Source: SCUS01 sp966211675 (lineage in GTDB: Bacteria > Myxococcota_A > Polyangia > Polyangiales > Ga0077539). Taken from it: a stretch of 64,000 nt of DNA. This document shows, piece after piece, positions 25,089 to 34,785 of the stretch. The stretch covers positions 17,390 through 81,389 of the forward strand of contig CBIHPK010000012.1 of NCBI GenBank assembly GCA_966211675.1. The letters are read 5' to 3'. The notes below the pieces were generated by a model. That model was not told the origin of the DNA, did no database searches, and was given only the letters and a program-made list of their open reading frames with translations. A program made the translations under genes and the position numbers. Each line of letters begins with the position of its first letter. Positions within the stretch are counted from its first letter, which is position 1.

Positions 25089-25285
25089 AGGAGCTCGAAC
25101 TCCTTGCAGAAGGTTCCGTCGCCCGGGCCTTCGGCCTCGAAGGCCGCGTCGCGGTGCATCGCGTTGGGATAGCCGTTGGCGCAGCGGCCGCTCTCGGCCA
25201 CGAAGAACACGCAGTCCTCGCACGCGTGCCGCAGCGCGAAGCGCGCCCGCTCTTCCTCGAACTCATGGCCGACGATCGTTCGCAC
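25085..25285 (-). CDS. Four-cysteine small protein, unknown function
   Basis: A 66-residue acidic protein beginning at a GTG (25285). Four cysteines are arranged as C22-x2-C25-x9-C35-x24-C60, a layout that could hold zinc or an iron-sulfur cluster; a NGYPNAMHR stretch follows the third. Its stop overlaps the start of the TilS-like gene as GTGA, and it starts nine bases after the methyltransferase gene, so it is probably translated with both. No ribosome-binding site is evident. I do not recognise a named family. Confidence 0.7.
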   Translation of the reverse strand: MRTIVGHEFEEERARFALRHACEDCVFFVAESGRCANGYPNAMHRDAAFEAEGPGDGTFCKEFELL

Positions 25286-25294
25286 GGTCGGAAG

Positions 25295-26539
25295 CTACCG
25301 CCCCGCCCCGCCCCGCGCGAGCGTCGCGACCACCTCCACCAGCGCCGTCTGCGGGAACATCTCGAAGGCCGTGAGTCGAGCCAGCGCGAACTTCGACGAG
25401 AGGGTCGAGAGGTCGCGCCCGAGGCTCTCAGGGTCGCAGGACACGTAGACCACCCGCCGCACCGGCGAGGCGGCCAGCAGCGCGCAGGCTTCCTTCGCCC
25501 CGGCGCGCGGCGGGTCGAGCACCACCACGTCGGCCTTCCACGGCTTCGTCCTCGCCTCGACGGCCTCCTCGTGGACCTTCACGTTGGTCAGTCCCCGGCC
25601 CGCCAGGTTGTGTCGCAGCGCCTCGACCGCGTCCCGGTCGGACTCCACCGCCGTCACCGTTCGGGCGCTGCGGGCGAGGCGGACCGTGAGGTTCCCCGCG
25701 CCGGCGTACAGCTCCACCACCGCGCGGTCCGCGGCCTGGGCCTCGCTCTCGACGTAGGCCGCGAGCGTCGCGTTGAGCGAGCCGTGCGCCTGCCCGAAGC
25801 CGCCGACGCCCGCGCGGAGCGGCAGCCCGTCGCCGCCCACCTGCACCGGGCTCGGGTCTCCCTCCACCGCGGCCGTGGTCGCGCCCGGGGTCCAGAGCGC
25901 GACCCCCGCGAAGCCCCGGGCCATGAGCGTGCGCCCCACCGCGTAGCCGCGCTCGTCGAGCGTTCGCTCGGGCCGCAGGCTCGCCACCGGTCGGCCGCCC
26001 TCGCCCAGCGCGAGCGCCACCTCGCCGCGGCCCCCCAGCGCCGCCACCGCCTCGCGGAGCGCAGGCATCGCCGCGTCCAGCGCGGGCACCAGCACGGGGC
26101 ACCCGGCGAGGTCGACCACGGTGCTGGAGCGCCGACCGAGGAAGCCCAGGAAGGTGTGCTTTCCAGGGGTGATCCAGTGGAGCCTCGCGCGGGTGCGGTA
26201 GCCGTACCCGATGTCGCTCGCGACGTACTCCACCGGGACCGAGCGCAGCGCCGCAGGCAGCGCCCGTCGGATGCGATCGATGCGCGAGGCCTGCTGCACC
26301 GCGGGCGAGGCGTGCTGCCAGCTGCACCCGCCGCAGCGACCGAAGGCCTCGCAGCCGGGCTGCACCCTCGCGTCGGACTCCCCCACCCGCTCCGTGGGCA
26401 CCCACTGACCGCCCTCCCGGCGCACGCGCCATCGCTCGCCAGGGAGGGTGTCTTCGAGCCTCACGAGCGCGGCGTCGATGCGGGCGACGCCATCGCCGGA
26501 GGCGGTGAGCGCGTCGATGGTGACGATCTGTTCTTTCAT
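25295..26539 (-). CDS. RumA/RlmD-type 4Fe-4S RNA (uracil-5-) methyltransferase
   Basis: A SAM-dependent m5U methyltransferase of the TrmA/RlmD/RlmC superfamily, probably acting on 23S rRNA or tRNA. The 414 residues have a short TRAM-like N-terminus, a cluster site C63-x5-C69-x2-C72 plus Cys147 (RlmD uses the same order), a Rossmann SAM-binding core with LYAGAGN, the DPPRAG motif and the catalytic nucleophile Cys368 in YVSCDP. The ATG (26539) overlaps the lipoprotein stop as ATGA, so the genes are coupled. Which uridine is modified cannot be told from the sequence. Confidence 0.87.
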   Translation of the reverse strand: MKEQIVTIDALTASGDGVARIDAALVRLEDTLPGERWRVRREGGQWVPTERVGESDARVQPGCEAFGRCGGCSWQHASPAVQQASRIDRIRRALPAALRSVPVEYVASDIGYGYRTRARLHWITPGKHTFLGFLGRRSSTVVDLAGCPVLVPALDAAMPALREAVAALGGRGEVALALGEGGRPVASLRPERTLDERGYAVGRTLMARGFAGVALWTPGATTAAVEGDPSPVQVGGDGLPLRAGVGGFGQAHGSLNATLAAYVESEAQAADRAVVELYAGAGNLTVRLARSARTVTAVESDRDAVEALRHNLAGRGLTNVKVHEEAVEARTKPWKADVVVLDPPRAGAKEACALLAASPVRRVVYVSCDPESLGRDLSTLSSKFALARLTAFEMFPQTALVEVVATLARGGAGR

Positions 26540-27174
26540 TGGAAGCGCTGCGCAGGCCGACCGCGGACGAAGTAGAAGCGGAACCAGCCCTCGAACTCCC
26601 CGTAGTTGTCCGAGAGCACCCTGGGCTCGCGCACGGCCGGACCGATGGGATCCCGCGAGGGGTTGGTGTCCCGCACCACGTGAGGGTCGCGGAGCTCGAT
26701 CGAGAACTGCGTGACCTCCGTCGCCCGGAGCGTCGCGTCGGCGTTGGGGTCTCCGCGGTAGATCGAGCTGAAGATCACGTACCCGCTCATCGCCTCGAGG
26801 GCCACCGTGGGGGCGTAGCGCGCGATGTTGATGCGGCCGCACTGCGCGTTGGGTCGGAAGGTCGCCTGCACCGGCGCCACGCCCGCGGGGCCCACCGGGA
26901 TGCGCTCGTTGAGGTGCGCCGCGACGTACCCGGTGTCGTTGATGCGCCAGGTGAACTCGTCGCTGAACTCCGCCGTCTCGCCGCCGCGGGCCACGCGGAT
27001 GACCAGGGTGCCGTCGTGGAAATCGCCGCCGAAGAAGGTCGGCTTCAGGTCGAAGAGGTCCGTCGACACACTGCAGACCTCGAGGTGCAGCGGACCCCGG
27101 ACCTCCCCGGTCCCCTCGCCCACGCTGCAGCCCGCGAGCGCCAGCAGCCCCAGCAACCGGGCGCCGGGCCTCAC
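26536..27174 (-). CDS. Predicted lipoprotein, unknown function
   Basis: A 212-residue protein with a signal peptide ending in LALAGC, a lipoprotein cleavage site. No known domain is visible in the mature part, which is rich in beta-type segments and contains few cysteines. I chose the GTG at 27174, which overlaps the mnmA stop as GTGA and has GAGG seven bases upstream; an ATG at 27195 has no ribosome-binding site and would overlap mnmA by 25 bases. An envelope lipoprotein between two RNA-modification genes suggests the operon is organised by shared transcription rather than shared pathway. Confidence 0.68.
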   Translation of the reverse strand: MRPGARLLGLLALAGCSVGEGTGEVRGPLHLEVCSVSTDLFDLKPTFFGGDFHDGTLVIRVARGGETAEFSDEFTWRINDTGYVAAHLNERIPVGPAGVAPVQATFRPNAQCGRINIARYAPTVALEAMSGYVIFSSIYRGDPNADATLRATEVTQFSIELRDPHVVRDTNPSRDPIGPAVREPRVLSDNYGEFEGWFRFYFVRGRPAQRFQ

Positions 27175-28232
27175 GACGCGACCTCGGAGATCCATCCGCC
27201 GCCGACGACCCGATCGCCCACGTAGAGCACCGCCGCCTGCCCGGGGGCCACGCCCCTCTGCGGCGCGTCGAAGCGCAGCACGGCGCGGCCCTCCTCGGCG
27301 GGCTCCAGCGTCGCGTCGACCCCGTGGTGGCGGTACCGGATGCGCGCCCTCACCCGCCCGGGGCGAGCGTCGCAGAGCCAGCGGAAGCCCTCCAGCGTCG
27401 CGCCCCCGCCGCGCGTCTCCTCGTCGTCGCCCACGATCACCGCCGCCCTCTCGGGAACGATCTTCAGCACGTAGCGCGGGCTCCCTCCGGCCCCGAGGCC
27501 CCGGCGCTGCCCCGGCGTGAAGGCATGGACGCCCCCGTGCCGGCCCACCACCTCGCCGCCGACGGTCTCGATGTTACCGGGGCGGGTATTCGCTCCGCCG
27601 TGTCGGGCCATGAAGTCCGGGTAGCCTTGGCCCTCGAGGAAGCAGAGGTCGACGGAGTCGGGCTTGGCGGCGTTGGCCAGCCCCGCGGAGGCCGCGAGGG
27701 CTCGCACCGCGGGCTTCTCCATCGCACCGAGCGGGAGGTGCAGCCGCCGCAGCGCGTCCATCGGCGCGGCCCAGAGGAAGTACGACTGGTCCTTCGAGGC
27801 GTCGGCGCCCGCGCGCAGGTCGACGCCGTCTCCCTCGACCGCGACCCGGGCGTAGTGCCCCGTCGCCACCGCCTCGGCCCCCAGCCGCGAAGCGATCTCC
27901 CAGAGCGGACCGAGCTTCACCGACTCGTTGCAGCGCACGCAGGGGCTCGGCGTGCGGCCCGCGGCGTAGTCGTCCACGAAGCGGTCGACCACCTTCTCGC
28001 GGAAGAGCTCGCGGCGGTCGAAGGTGTAGTGCGCGATGCCCAGGGTCTCGCAGACGCGCGCGGCGTCGTACTGGTCCTCCGGGGCGCAGCAGCGTCCCTT
28101 GTGCCCCTCGCGGACGTAGTCCCACAGGTGCAGCGTGACCCCGATGACCTCCCAGCCCTCGCGGTGGAGCATCGCCGCCGCCGCCGACGAGTCCACCCCG
28201 CCGCTCATTCCCACCACGATGCGCCGCGCCAT
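27171..28232 (-). CDS. mnmA: tRNA-specific 2-thiouridylase MnmA
   Basis: Adds the 2-thio group to U34 of tRNA-Lys, -Glu and -Gln. The PP-loop SGGVDS is at 10-15, the nucleophile Cys101 lies in CVRCN and the second catalytic cysteine, Cys197, in DLCFLEG. The 353-residue length is normal. Extra cysteines are a CxxC (98/101) and a CC pair at 48-49; cysteine-rich MnmA variants have been linked to iron-sulfur clusters. The ATG (28232) overlaps the small membrane-protein stop by one base (TGATG). The intact PP-loop here contrasts with the degenerate one in the TilS-like gene four genes on. Confidence 0.95.
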   Translation of the reverse strand: MARRIVVGMSGGVDSSAAAAMLHREGWEVIGVTLHLWDYVREGHKGRCCAPEDQYDAARVCETLGIAHYTFDRRELFREKVVDRFVDDYAAGRTPSPCVRCNESVKLGPLWEIASRLGAEAVATGHYARVAVEGDGVDLRAGADASKDQSYFLWAAPMDALRRLHLPLGAMEKPAVRALAASAGLANAAKPDSVDLCFLEGQGYPDFMARHGGANTRPGNIETVGGEVVGRHGGVHAFTPGQRRGLGAGGSPRYVLKIVPERAAVIVGDDEETRGGGATLEGFRWLCDARPGRVRARIRYRHHGVDATLEPAEEGRAVLRFDAPQRGVAPGQAAVLYVGDRVVGGGWISEVAS

Positions 28233-28441
28233 CAGAAGCCCAGGAACCGCCGCGCCGCCAGCTCGACCATCGCCGCCCACTGCCCGATGGTGAGCACCGT
28301 GAACAGGATCACCAGCAGCAGACAGCCGTCGATGAAGTACGCCACGACGGGCGACTCGTGCTCCGACCCCTGCGAGTGTCCGGGGGAGCGATAGGGCCCT
28401 CCCCGGTGGCTCACATGGTGTCGGTGGCGTCGCCGGCTCAT
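28232..28441 (-). CDS. Small single-pass membrane protein
   Basis: A 69-residue protein with a His/Arg-rich N-terminus (RRRHRHH) and one membrane helix at about residues 31-54. I chose the second in-frame ATG (28441), since an earlier one at 28495 would overlap the epimerase stop region. The stop overlaps the mnmA start by one base. No family is recognised. The His-rich tail and single helix give no clear clue to function. Confidence 0.55.
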   Translation of the reverse strand: MSRRRHRHHVSHRGGPYRSPGHSQGSEHESPVVAYFIDGCLLLVILFTVLTIGQWAAMVELAARRFLGF

Positions 28442-28491
28442 CGCCCCCCAGTATGCCGCACCGGGGTCGCCGGGGCGAGCGTGACCTGAGC

Positions 28492-29433
<942 letters not shown>

Positions 29434-29515
29434 TCGGACACCCCCTCGACGGGCCGGTCAAGGATCCATCGGGGCGCTCGACCCTCGGCGCTCCGCGAAC
29501 GGTAGAGTCCGACCG

Positions 29516-30304
29516 ATGAGCGGCTACACCCTGGTGATCGGCGCGGGCACCAACCTCGGCGGTCGCCGCTCGATCCTGCGAGCGGCCCGAGACCTCGTCG
29601 CCCACCGCTTCGGGGTCGCGGAGCTGCGCGTGGCGCCGGTCTGGGAGACCGCCCCGATGGGCCCGCCGCAGCCCGACTACCTCAACACCGCCTTCGCTCT
29701 CGACTTCCGCGGAGCCCTCCCCGACGCGCTCGATCTCTGCCTCGACATCGAGCGCTCCCTCGGTCGAGAGCGCCGCGAGCGATGGGGACCGCGCACCCTC
29801 GACCTCGACCTGCTCTGGCACGAGTCGATGTCCTGCGACGGGGGCGGGCTCACGGTGCCGCACCAGGGTCTGCGCGAGCGCACCTTCGCGCTCGATCCGC
29901 TGCTGGCGCTCGTACCCGGCGCGGTCGACCCGAGGGACGGGACCGCGCTCGCCGAGGTGCGCATGGCCCTGCCCGCCGCCGGTCCGTCGACCCTCCTCGG
30001 CGATGGCTTCGCCGGGCGCCCGGACGATCGGGCCGATGCGCTCGCGGCCGTCGCGGAGGAGATCGGAGCGACGCGCGAAGGGTCGCGAAGCGCGGCGCCG
30101 TTGACCGCCCTGAAGCTCGAGCGGACCTGGGTCGATGGGCTCCCCGACGACGAGCGGCTGCGCGAGTGGACCGCGTCGGTGAGGGAGCTGCTCGACGCCC
30201 GTCGCTTCGCGTTGCGCCGCGCCGCGGTGATCGAGGACTCGGAGCGCCTCACCCGCGCGCTCTTCTTCGGCGAGGAGCGGAGCCCCGTCACGCGTCGCCG
30301 TTGA
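29516..30304 (+). CDS. folK: 2-amino-4-hydroxy-6-hydroxymethyldihydropteridine pyrophosphokinase with C-terminal extension
   Basis: Transfers pyrophosphate from ATP to 6-hydroxymethyl-dihydropterin, the step before FolP. Residues 1 to about 160 are a normal HPPK domain, including the signature RERWGPRTLDLDLL (about residues 91-104). A further 100 residues follow with no domain I recognise, including charged and helical segments. A typical FolK has about 160 residues, so the extension is notable. A TTGACA sequence overlaps its stop codon and could be part of a promoter for cysK, although no convincing -10 box follows. Confidence 0.88.
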   Translation: MSGYTLVIGAGTNLGGRRSILRAARDLVAHRFGVAELRVAPVWETAPMGPPQPDYLNTAFALDFRGALPDALDLCLDIERSLGRERRERWGPRTLDLDLLWHESMSCDGGGLTVPHQGLRERTFALDPLLALVPGAVDPRDGTALAEVRMALPAAGPSTLLGDGFAGRPDDRADALAAVAEEIGATREGSRSAAPLTALKLERTWVDGLPDDERLREWTASVRELLDARRFALRRAAVIEDSERLTRALFFGEERSPVTRRR

Positions 30305-30339
30305 CAACACCCCGCCCTCTGCAGAACACACCCTCCATC

Positions 30340-31269
<930 letters not shown>

Positions 31270-31953
31270 ATGGCCCCGATCGTGGCCGTCGTCGGCGTCG
31301 GGGGTCTCGGCTGCCCGGCGGCCCTCGCGCTCGCCGAGGCGGGCGTCGCGCTGCGGCTGATCGACGAGGACACGGTCGAGCGCTCCAACCTCCATCGGCA
31401 GGTGCTCTTCACCGAGGCGGACGTCGGCCGGAGGAAGGTCGAGGCCGCGAGGGACGCGCTCGCGAGGATCGCTCCGTCGGTGACGGTGGAGACGCGGGCG
31501 GAGCACCTGGTGCCGGAGAGCGCGGAGGAGTTGTTGCGAGGCGTGTCGGCGATCGTCGAGGGGAGCGACAACCTGCCGACGAAGTTCCTGGCGGCGGACG
31601 CGGCGGGGCGCATCGGGGTGCCGGTGGTGCATGGCGCGTGCGTCGCGTGGCACGGCACGGTGCTGCCGGTGTCGTGGGGCGACGGCGCCTGTTACCGCTG
31701 CGTCTTCGAGGAGCTGCCCGAGGAGGAGACCACCAGCTGCGCCATCGCCGGCGTGTACGGCCCGGTGACCTCGGTCATCGGCGCGCTCATGGCCGCCGAC
31801 GCCCTGCGGCTGCTCCGCGGCGACCGCGCGACCGCCGGACACCTTGCGCGATATGACGGCTGGAACCAGACCTTCCGGAGCACGCGATTCGCTCGCCGAG
31901 GGCTCTGTCCGCTGTGCGGCGAGGGCCGAGGGTTCCAGTGGACCGGCCGGTGA
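31270..31953 (+). CDS. E1-like ThiF/MoeB adenylyltransferase lacking the N-terminal arm
   Basis: Activates the C-terminus of a ubiquitin-like sulfur carrier by adenylation. The 227 residues include the ATP loop GVGGLG (9-14), NLHRQ, the metal/ATP Asp100 in SDN, zinc ligands Cys141/Cys144 and Cys213/Cys216, and Cys157 in TTSCAIAG at the position of MoeB Cys187. The N-terminal helix with the RYxRQ motif that MoeB-type proteins carry is absent: the chain starts directly at the beta strand before the ATP loop. The next gene but one encodes a fragment carrying that motif. Start ATG directly after the cysK stop. Confidence 0.88.
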   Translation: MAPIVAVVGVGGLGCPAALALAEAGVALRLIDEDTVERSNLHRQVLFTEADVGRRKVEAARDALARIAPSVTVETRAEHLVPESAEELLRGVSAIVEGSDNLPTKFLAADAAGRIGVPVVHGACVAWHGTVLPVSWGDGACYRCVFEELPEEETTSCAIAGVYGPVTSVIGALMAADALRLLRGDRATAGHLARYDGWNQTFRSTRFARRGLCPLCGEGRGFQWTGR

Positions 31954-32000
31954 TTTCAGTTTATTGAACGCGCGAACGACTGCTCCCAAGGAGGCTCTCG

Positions 32001-32273
32001 ATGGCGATCACGGTGCGGGTTCCGACGCAGCTTCGGACCCTGACGGGCGGCAAGGAAGAGGTCAGCGGTACGGGCGCCACGGTCGGCGAGCTCATCGACC
32101 AGCTCGAGGGCGCGCACCCCGGCCTCAAGGACCGGCTGCTCGACGCCAAGGGCATCCGCCGCTTCGTGAACCTCTACCTCAATGAAGACGACGTTCGCTT
32201 CCTCGACGGGCTCAACACCCGGCTGAAGGACACGGACACGCTCACCATCGTCCCGGCGATCGCGGGCGGATGA
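32001..32273 (+). CDS. cysO: CysO/MoaD-like ubiquitin-fold sulfur carrier
   Basis: A 90-residue beta-grasp protein ending in Gly-Gly, the site that is adenylated and thiocarboxylated. The order carrier, synthase and JAMM protease matches the mycobacterial mec-cysO-cysM cysteine route, in which the carrier delivers sulfide and the protease releases cysteine from it. A strong AAGGAGG lies six bases before the ATG. Its stop overlaps the next ATG as ATGA. A 47-base gap of lower GC content follows thiF, which could hold an internal promoter. Confidence 0.9.
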   Translation: MAITVRVPTQLRTLTGGKEEVSGTGATVGELIDQLEGAHPGLKDRLLDAKGIRRFVNLYLNEDDVRFLDGLNTRLKDTDTLTIVPAIAGG

Positions 32274-32575
32274 GCGACGCGCCCGTCGACTACGCTCGCT
32301 TCGGTCGGCAGATCGCGCTGCCGGAGCTCGGCCCCGAGGGGCAGCGCCGTCTCGGGGCGACCGCGGTGCGCTTCGACCCGGGCAGCGCGCTGCTCGACGA
32401 GACGCACCGCCGCGCGGGCGGACGGGTCTCGGACGACGCGGCGATCGAGGTGACGGTGCCGGACGCGTCGAGCCGGGCGGTGGCCGCGTGGGCCAGCATC
32501 GAGGCGGCGCGGCGGGTCCTCGGGGAGGCGCCGAGGTCACTGCCGGAAGGACTCCTGGCGCGGTTGAGCGGCTGA
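32270..32575 (+). CDS. E1-arm fragment: small protein with MoeB-type N-terminal motif
   Basis: A 101-residue protein whose first 35 residues read like the N-terminal arm of MoeB/ThiF enzymes: RFGRQIALPELGPEGQRRL, with Arg13 aligned to MoeB Arg14 of the RYNRQ motif. The catalytic core is absent. Its C-terminal AAWASIEAARRVLG resembles the final helix of an E1 adenylation domain. It could supply the missing arm in trans to the 31270-31953 protein, or be the decayed relic of a second E1 gene. It starts by ATGA overlap with cysO and ends by TGATG overlap with cysM. Confidence 0.72.
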   Translation: MSDAPVDYARFGRQIALPELGPEGQRRLGATAVRFDPGSALLDETHRRAGGRVSDDAAIEVTVPDASSRAVAAWASIEAARRVLGEAPRSLPEGLLARLSG

Positions 32576-33513
32576 TGCTTCGCCCGAAGAGACTCGACTC
32601 CATCCTCGACGCGGTGGGCAACACGCCCCTCCTCCGGCTGCGCGCCCTCGAGCGCGACACGCCCGGCGTGGAGATCTACGCGAAGATGGAGTTCCAGAAT
32701 CCCGGCGGCTCGGTGAAGGACCGCGCGGCCCGGCAGATCTTCACCGACGCCCTGAGCCGGGGCGACCTCACCCGCGACAAGATCCTGATCGACTCCACCT
32801 CGGGCAACACCGGCGTGGCCTACTCGCTCGTCGGCGCGGCGCTCGGCTACCGGGTGACGCTCGTGATGCCCTCCAACGTGTCCCAGGCGCGCAAGGACAT
32901 CACCCGCGCCTTCGGCACGGAGATCGTCTTCTCCGACCCGATGGAGGGCAGCGACGGCGCCATCCGCCTCGCTCGCCAGCTCGTCGCGGAGAACCCCGAG
33001 CGGTACTATTACCCCGACCAGTATTCCAACCCCAGCAACCCGGGCGCGCACTACCTCACCACGGGCGTGGAGATCCTCGCCGACGTGGGCGACCGCATCA
33101 CCCACTTCGTCACGGGCCTGGGGACCACCGGCACCATGATGGGCACCACCCGTCGGCTGAAGGAGCACCACCGGCCCATCCGCTGTGTGGCCGTGCAGCC
33201 CGCCGATGCGCTCCATGGCCTGGAGGGGCTCAAGCACCTGCCGAGCTCGCTGGTGCCGCCCATCTACGACGCCGGCGTGCCCGACGAGACGATGTGGATC
33301 ACCACCGAGGACGGCTGGGACATGACCGACCGCCTCTGGGAGGAGGAGGCCGTGCACGTCGGGCACAGCGCCGGGGCCAACGTCTTCGCCGCGTACTCCA
33401 TCGCCCGCTCGCTCTCCGCGCGTGGCGAACCCGGCTGCGTCGTGACCATTCTCTGCGACCGCGGCGACCGGTACTTCCTTCCGTTGAAGTGGGAACGTTT
33501 CTACGCCTGGTGA
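32575..33513 (+). CDS. cysM: CysO-dependent cysteine synthase (CysM-type)
   Basis: A PLP enzyme of 312 residues. The PLP lysine is Lys48 in NPGGSVKDR, the substrate loop is STSGNTGVAY and the phosphate loop is GLGTTGT. A C-terminal segment ending in LKWERFYAW is longer than in CysK. In the mycobacterial pathway the CysM enzyme uses thiocarboxylated CysO as sulfur donor. The one-base overlap with the arm fragment and the adjacent JAMM protease support that reading here. The motif differences from the cysK gene at 30340 suggest two distinct synthases. Confidence 0.9.
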   Translation: MLRPKRLDSILDAVGNTPLLRLRALERDTPGVEIYAKMEFQNPGGSVKDRAARQIFTDALSRGDLTRDKILIDSTSGNTGVAYSLVGAALGYRVTLVMPSNVSQARKDITRAFGTEIVFSDPMEGSDGAIRLARQLVAENPERYYYPDQYSNPSNPGAHYLTTGVEILADVGDRITHFVTGLGTTGTMMGTTRRLKEHHRPIRCVAVQPADALHGLEGLKHLPSSLVPPIYDAGVPDETMWITTEDGWDMTDRLWEEEAVHVGHSAGANVFAAYSIARSLSARGEPGCVVTILCDRGDRYFLPLKWERFYAW

Positions 33514-33526
33514 GAGGGACCCCGTG

Positions 33527-34036
33527 ATGCGCACTCGTCGATGGCTGATGGGCGATCTGGTGATTCCGCAGGACATCCTCGACGACGTCGACGCGCACGC
33601 GCGCGAGGCGTACCCCGGCGAGTCGTGCGGGCTGCTCTCCGGCCCGGCCGGTGACCCCCGGGCGATCACCTCCGGGCGGCGCGTGCCCAACCTGGCCGAC
33701 CGCTACCACCAGCTCGATCCGGAGACGTACCCGCGCACCTCGAAGGACGCGTACATCATCGACGGGATGCTGATGCAGCGCGCCCTCGAGGAGGGCGACG
33801 CGGGAGGCGTGCCGGTGAAGGTGATCTATCACTCGCACTGCGACTGCGGCGCCTACTTCTCCAAGGAGGATCAGCTGGTGGCGGCGCCGGACGGCACCCC
33901 GGTGCTGCCGGTGGTCTACCTGGTCACCAGCGTGCGCGCGGGCGACGTGATCGACGACCACAAGCTCTTCGTCTTCAAGGACGGCGAGTGGGTCGAGGCG
34001 CCCTTCCTCATCGCCGATCGCCCTTCGATGATGTGA
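33527..34036 (+). CDS. mec: JAMM/MPN metalloprotease, Mec-like
   Basis: A 169-residue zinc peptidase. The JAMM site is complete: Glu32 (GESC) and His102-x-His104-x7-Ser112-x2-Asp115. In mycobacteria Mec cleaves cysteine from the C-terminus of CysO. Placement after the carrier and synthase supports that role. Two cysteines (105 and 107) sit inside the zinc loop. A GTG three bases upstream is an alternative start, and AGAGGG lies just before it. The stop is part of a convergent hairpin with the ABC ATPase gene. Confidence 0.9.
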   Translation: MRTRRWLMGDLVIPQDILDDVDAHAREAYPGESCGLLSGPAGDPRAITSGRRVPNLADRYHQLDPETYPRTSKDAYIIDGMLMQRALEEGDAGGVPVKVIYHSHCDCGAYFSKEDQLVAAPDGTPVLPVVYLVTSVRAGDVIDDHKLFVFKDGEWVEAPFLIADRPSMM

Positions 34037-34048
34037 GCGTCAGCTCAC
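34033..34048. terminator. Bidirectional hairpin at convergent stop codons
   Basis: A perfect 6-bp stem, GTGAGC (34033-34038) and GCTCAC (34043-34048), encloses a four-base loop. It contains the stop codons of the JAMM protease gene and of the ABC ATPase gene on the other strand. A T-run is lacking on both sides, so terminator function is a guess. Confidence 0.35.
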
Positions 34049-34785
34049 TTCCGGTCCATCCCCAGGAAGGCCCGGGTGCGCTCGTGCTTCGGGTGGTCGA
34101 TGACCTCCTTCGAGGGTCCGTCCTCGATGATGCGACCTCCGTGGAGCACCAGCGTTCGGTGGCTCACCTCCCGGGCGAAGCGCATCTCGTGGGTGACCAC
34201 CAGCATGGTGAGCCCGTCGGCGGCGAGCGCGCCCAGCACGTCCAGCACCTCGCCCACCCGCTCCGGGTCGAGCGCGCTGGTGGGCTCGTCCAGCAGCAGG
34301 GCTTCGGGGTCCATGGCCAGGGCCCGGGCGATGGCGACGCGCTGCTGCTCGCCGCCGGACATCTCGTGCGGGTACGCGCCCTCGCGGTGCGAGAGGCCCA
34401 CGCGGGCCAGCAGGGCCCTGCCCCGCTCGGTGGCCTGCGCGAGGGGGACCTTCTTCACATGCACCGGCGCCTCGATGACGTTGCCGAGGGCGGTTCGGTG
34501 GGCGAAGAGGTTCCACTGCTGGAACACCATTCCCACGCGCTGTCGCACCCGGTGCAGCGCCGCGCGGTTGACCTTGGCGCCGCCCGGGACGAGCCGGTCA
34601 CCGCCGATGGTGACCCCGCCGGAGTCGAAGGATTCCAGCCCGTTGAGGCAGCGAAGGAGGGTGCTCTTGCCGCCTCCGGACGGGCCCACCAGGGCGACCA
34701 CCTGGCCCTGAGCGAAGCTCGCCGTGATGCCGTCGAGGATCGTCCGCTCGCCGTAGACCTTGCGCAGCTCGTGGACCTCGATCAT
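34045..34785 (-). CDS. Polar amino-acid ABC transporter ATP-binding protein
   Basis: The ATPase of a GlnQ/HisP-type importer, 246 residues. Walker A GPSGGGKST is at 34-42, the signature is LSGGEQQR-like (MSGGEQQRVAIARAL) and Walker B LLLDEPTSALDP follows. Its ATG overlaps the stop of the binding-protein/permease gene as ATGA. Together they form a two-gene importer whose substrate is probably a polar amino acid. Confidence 0.93.
   Translation of the reverse strand: MIEVHELRKVYGERTILDGITASFAQGQVVALVGPSGGGKSTLLRCLNGLESFDSGGVTIGGDRLVPGGAKVNRAALHRVRQRVGMVFQQWNLFAHRTALGNVIEAPVHVKKVPLAQATERGRALLARVGLSHREGAYPHEMSGGEQQRVAIARALAMDPEALLLDEPTSALDPERVGEVLDVLGALAADGLTMLVVTHEMRFAREVSHRTLVLHGGRIIEDGPSKEVIDHPKHERTRAFLGMDRK

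Noticed and set aside
30301..30329. TTGACA at the folK stop as a promoter for cysK
   Set aside because: The -35 box is perfect, but the -10 position 17 bases away reads GAACAC. Without a credible -10 box I did not list it as a feature.
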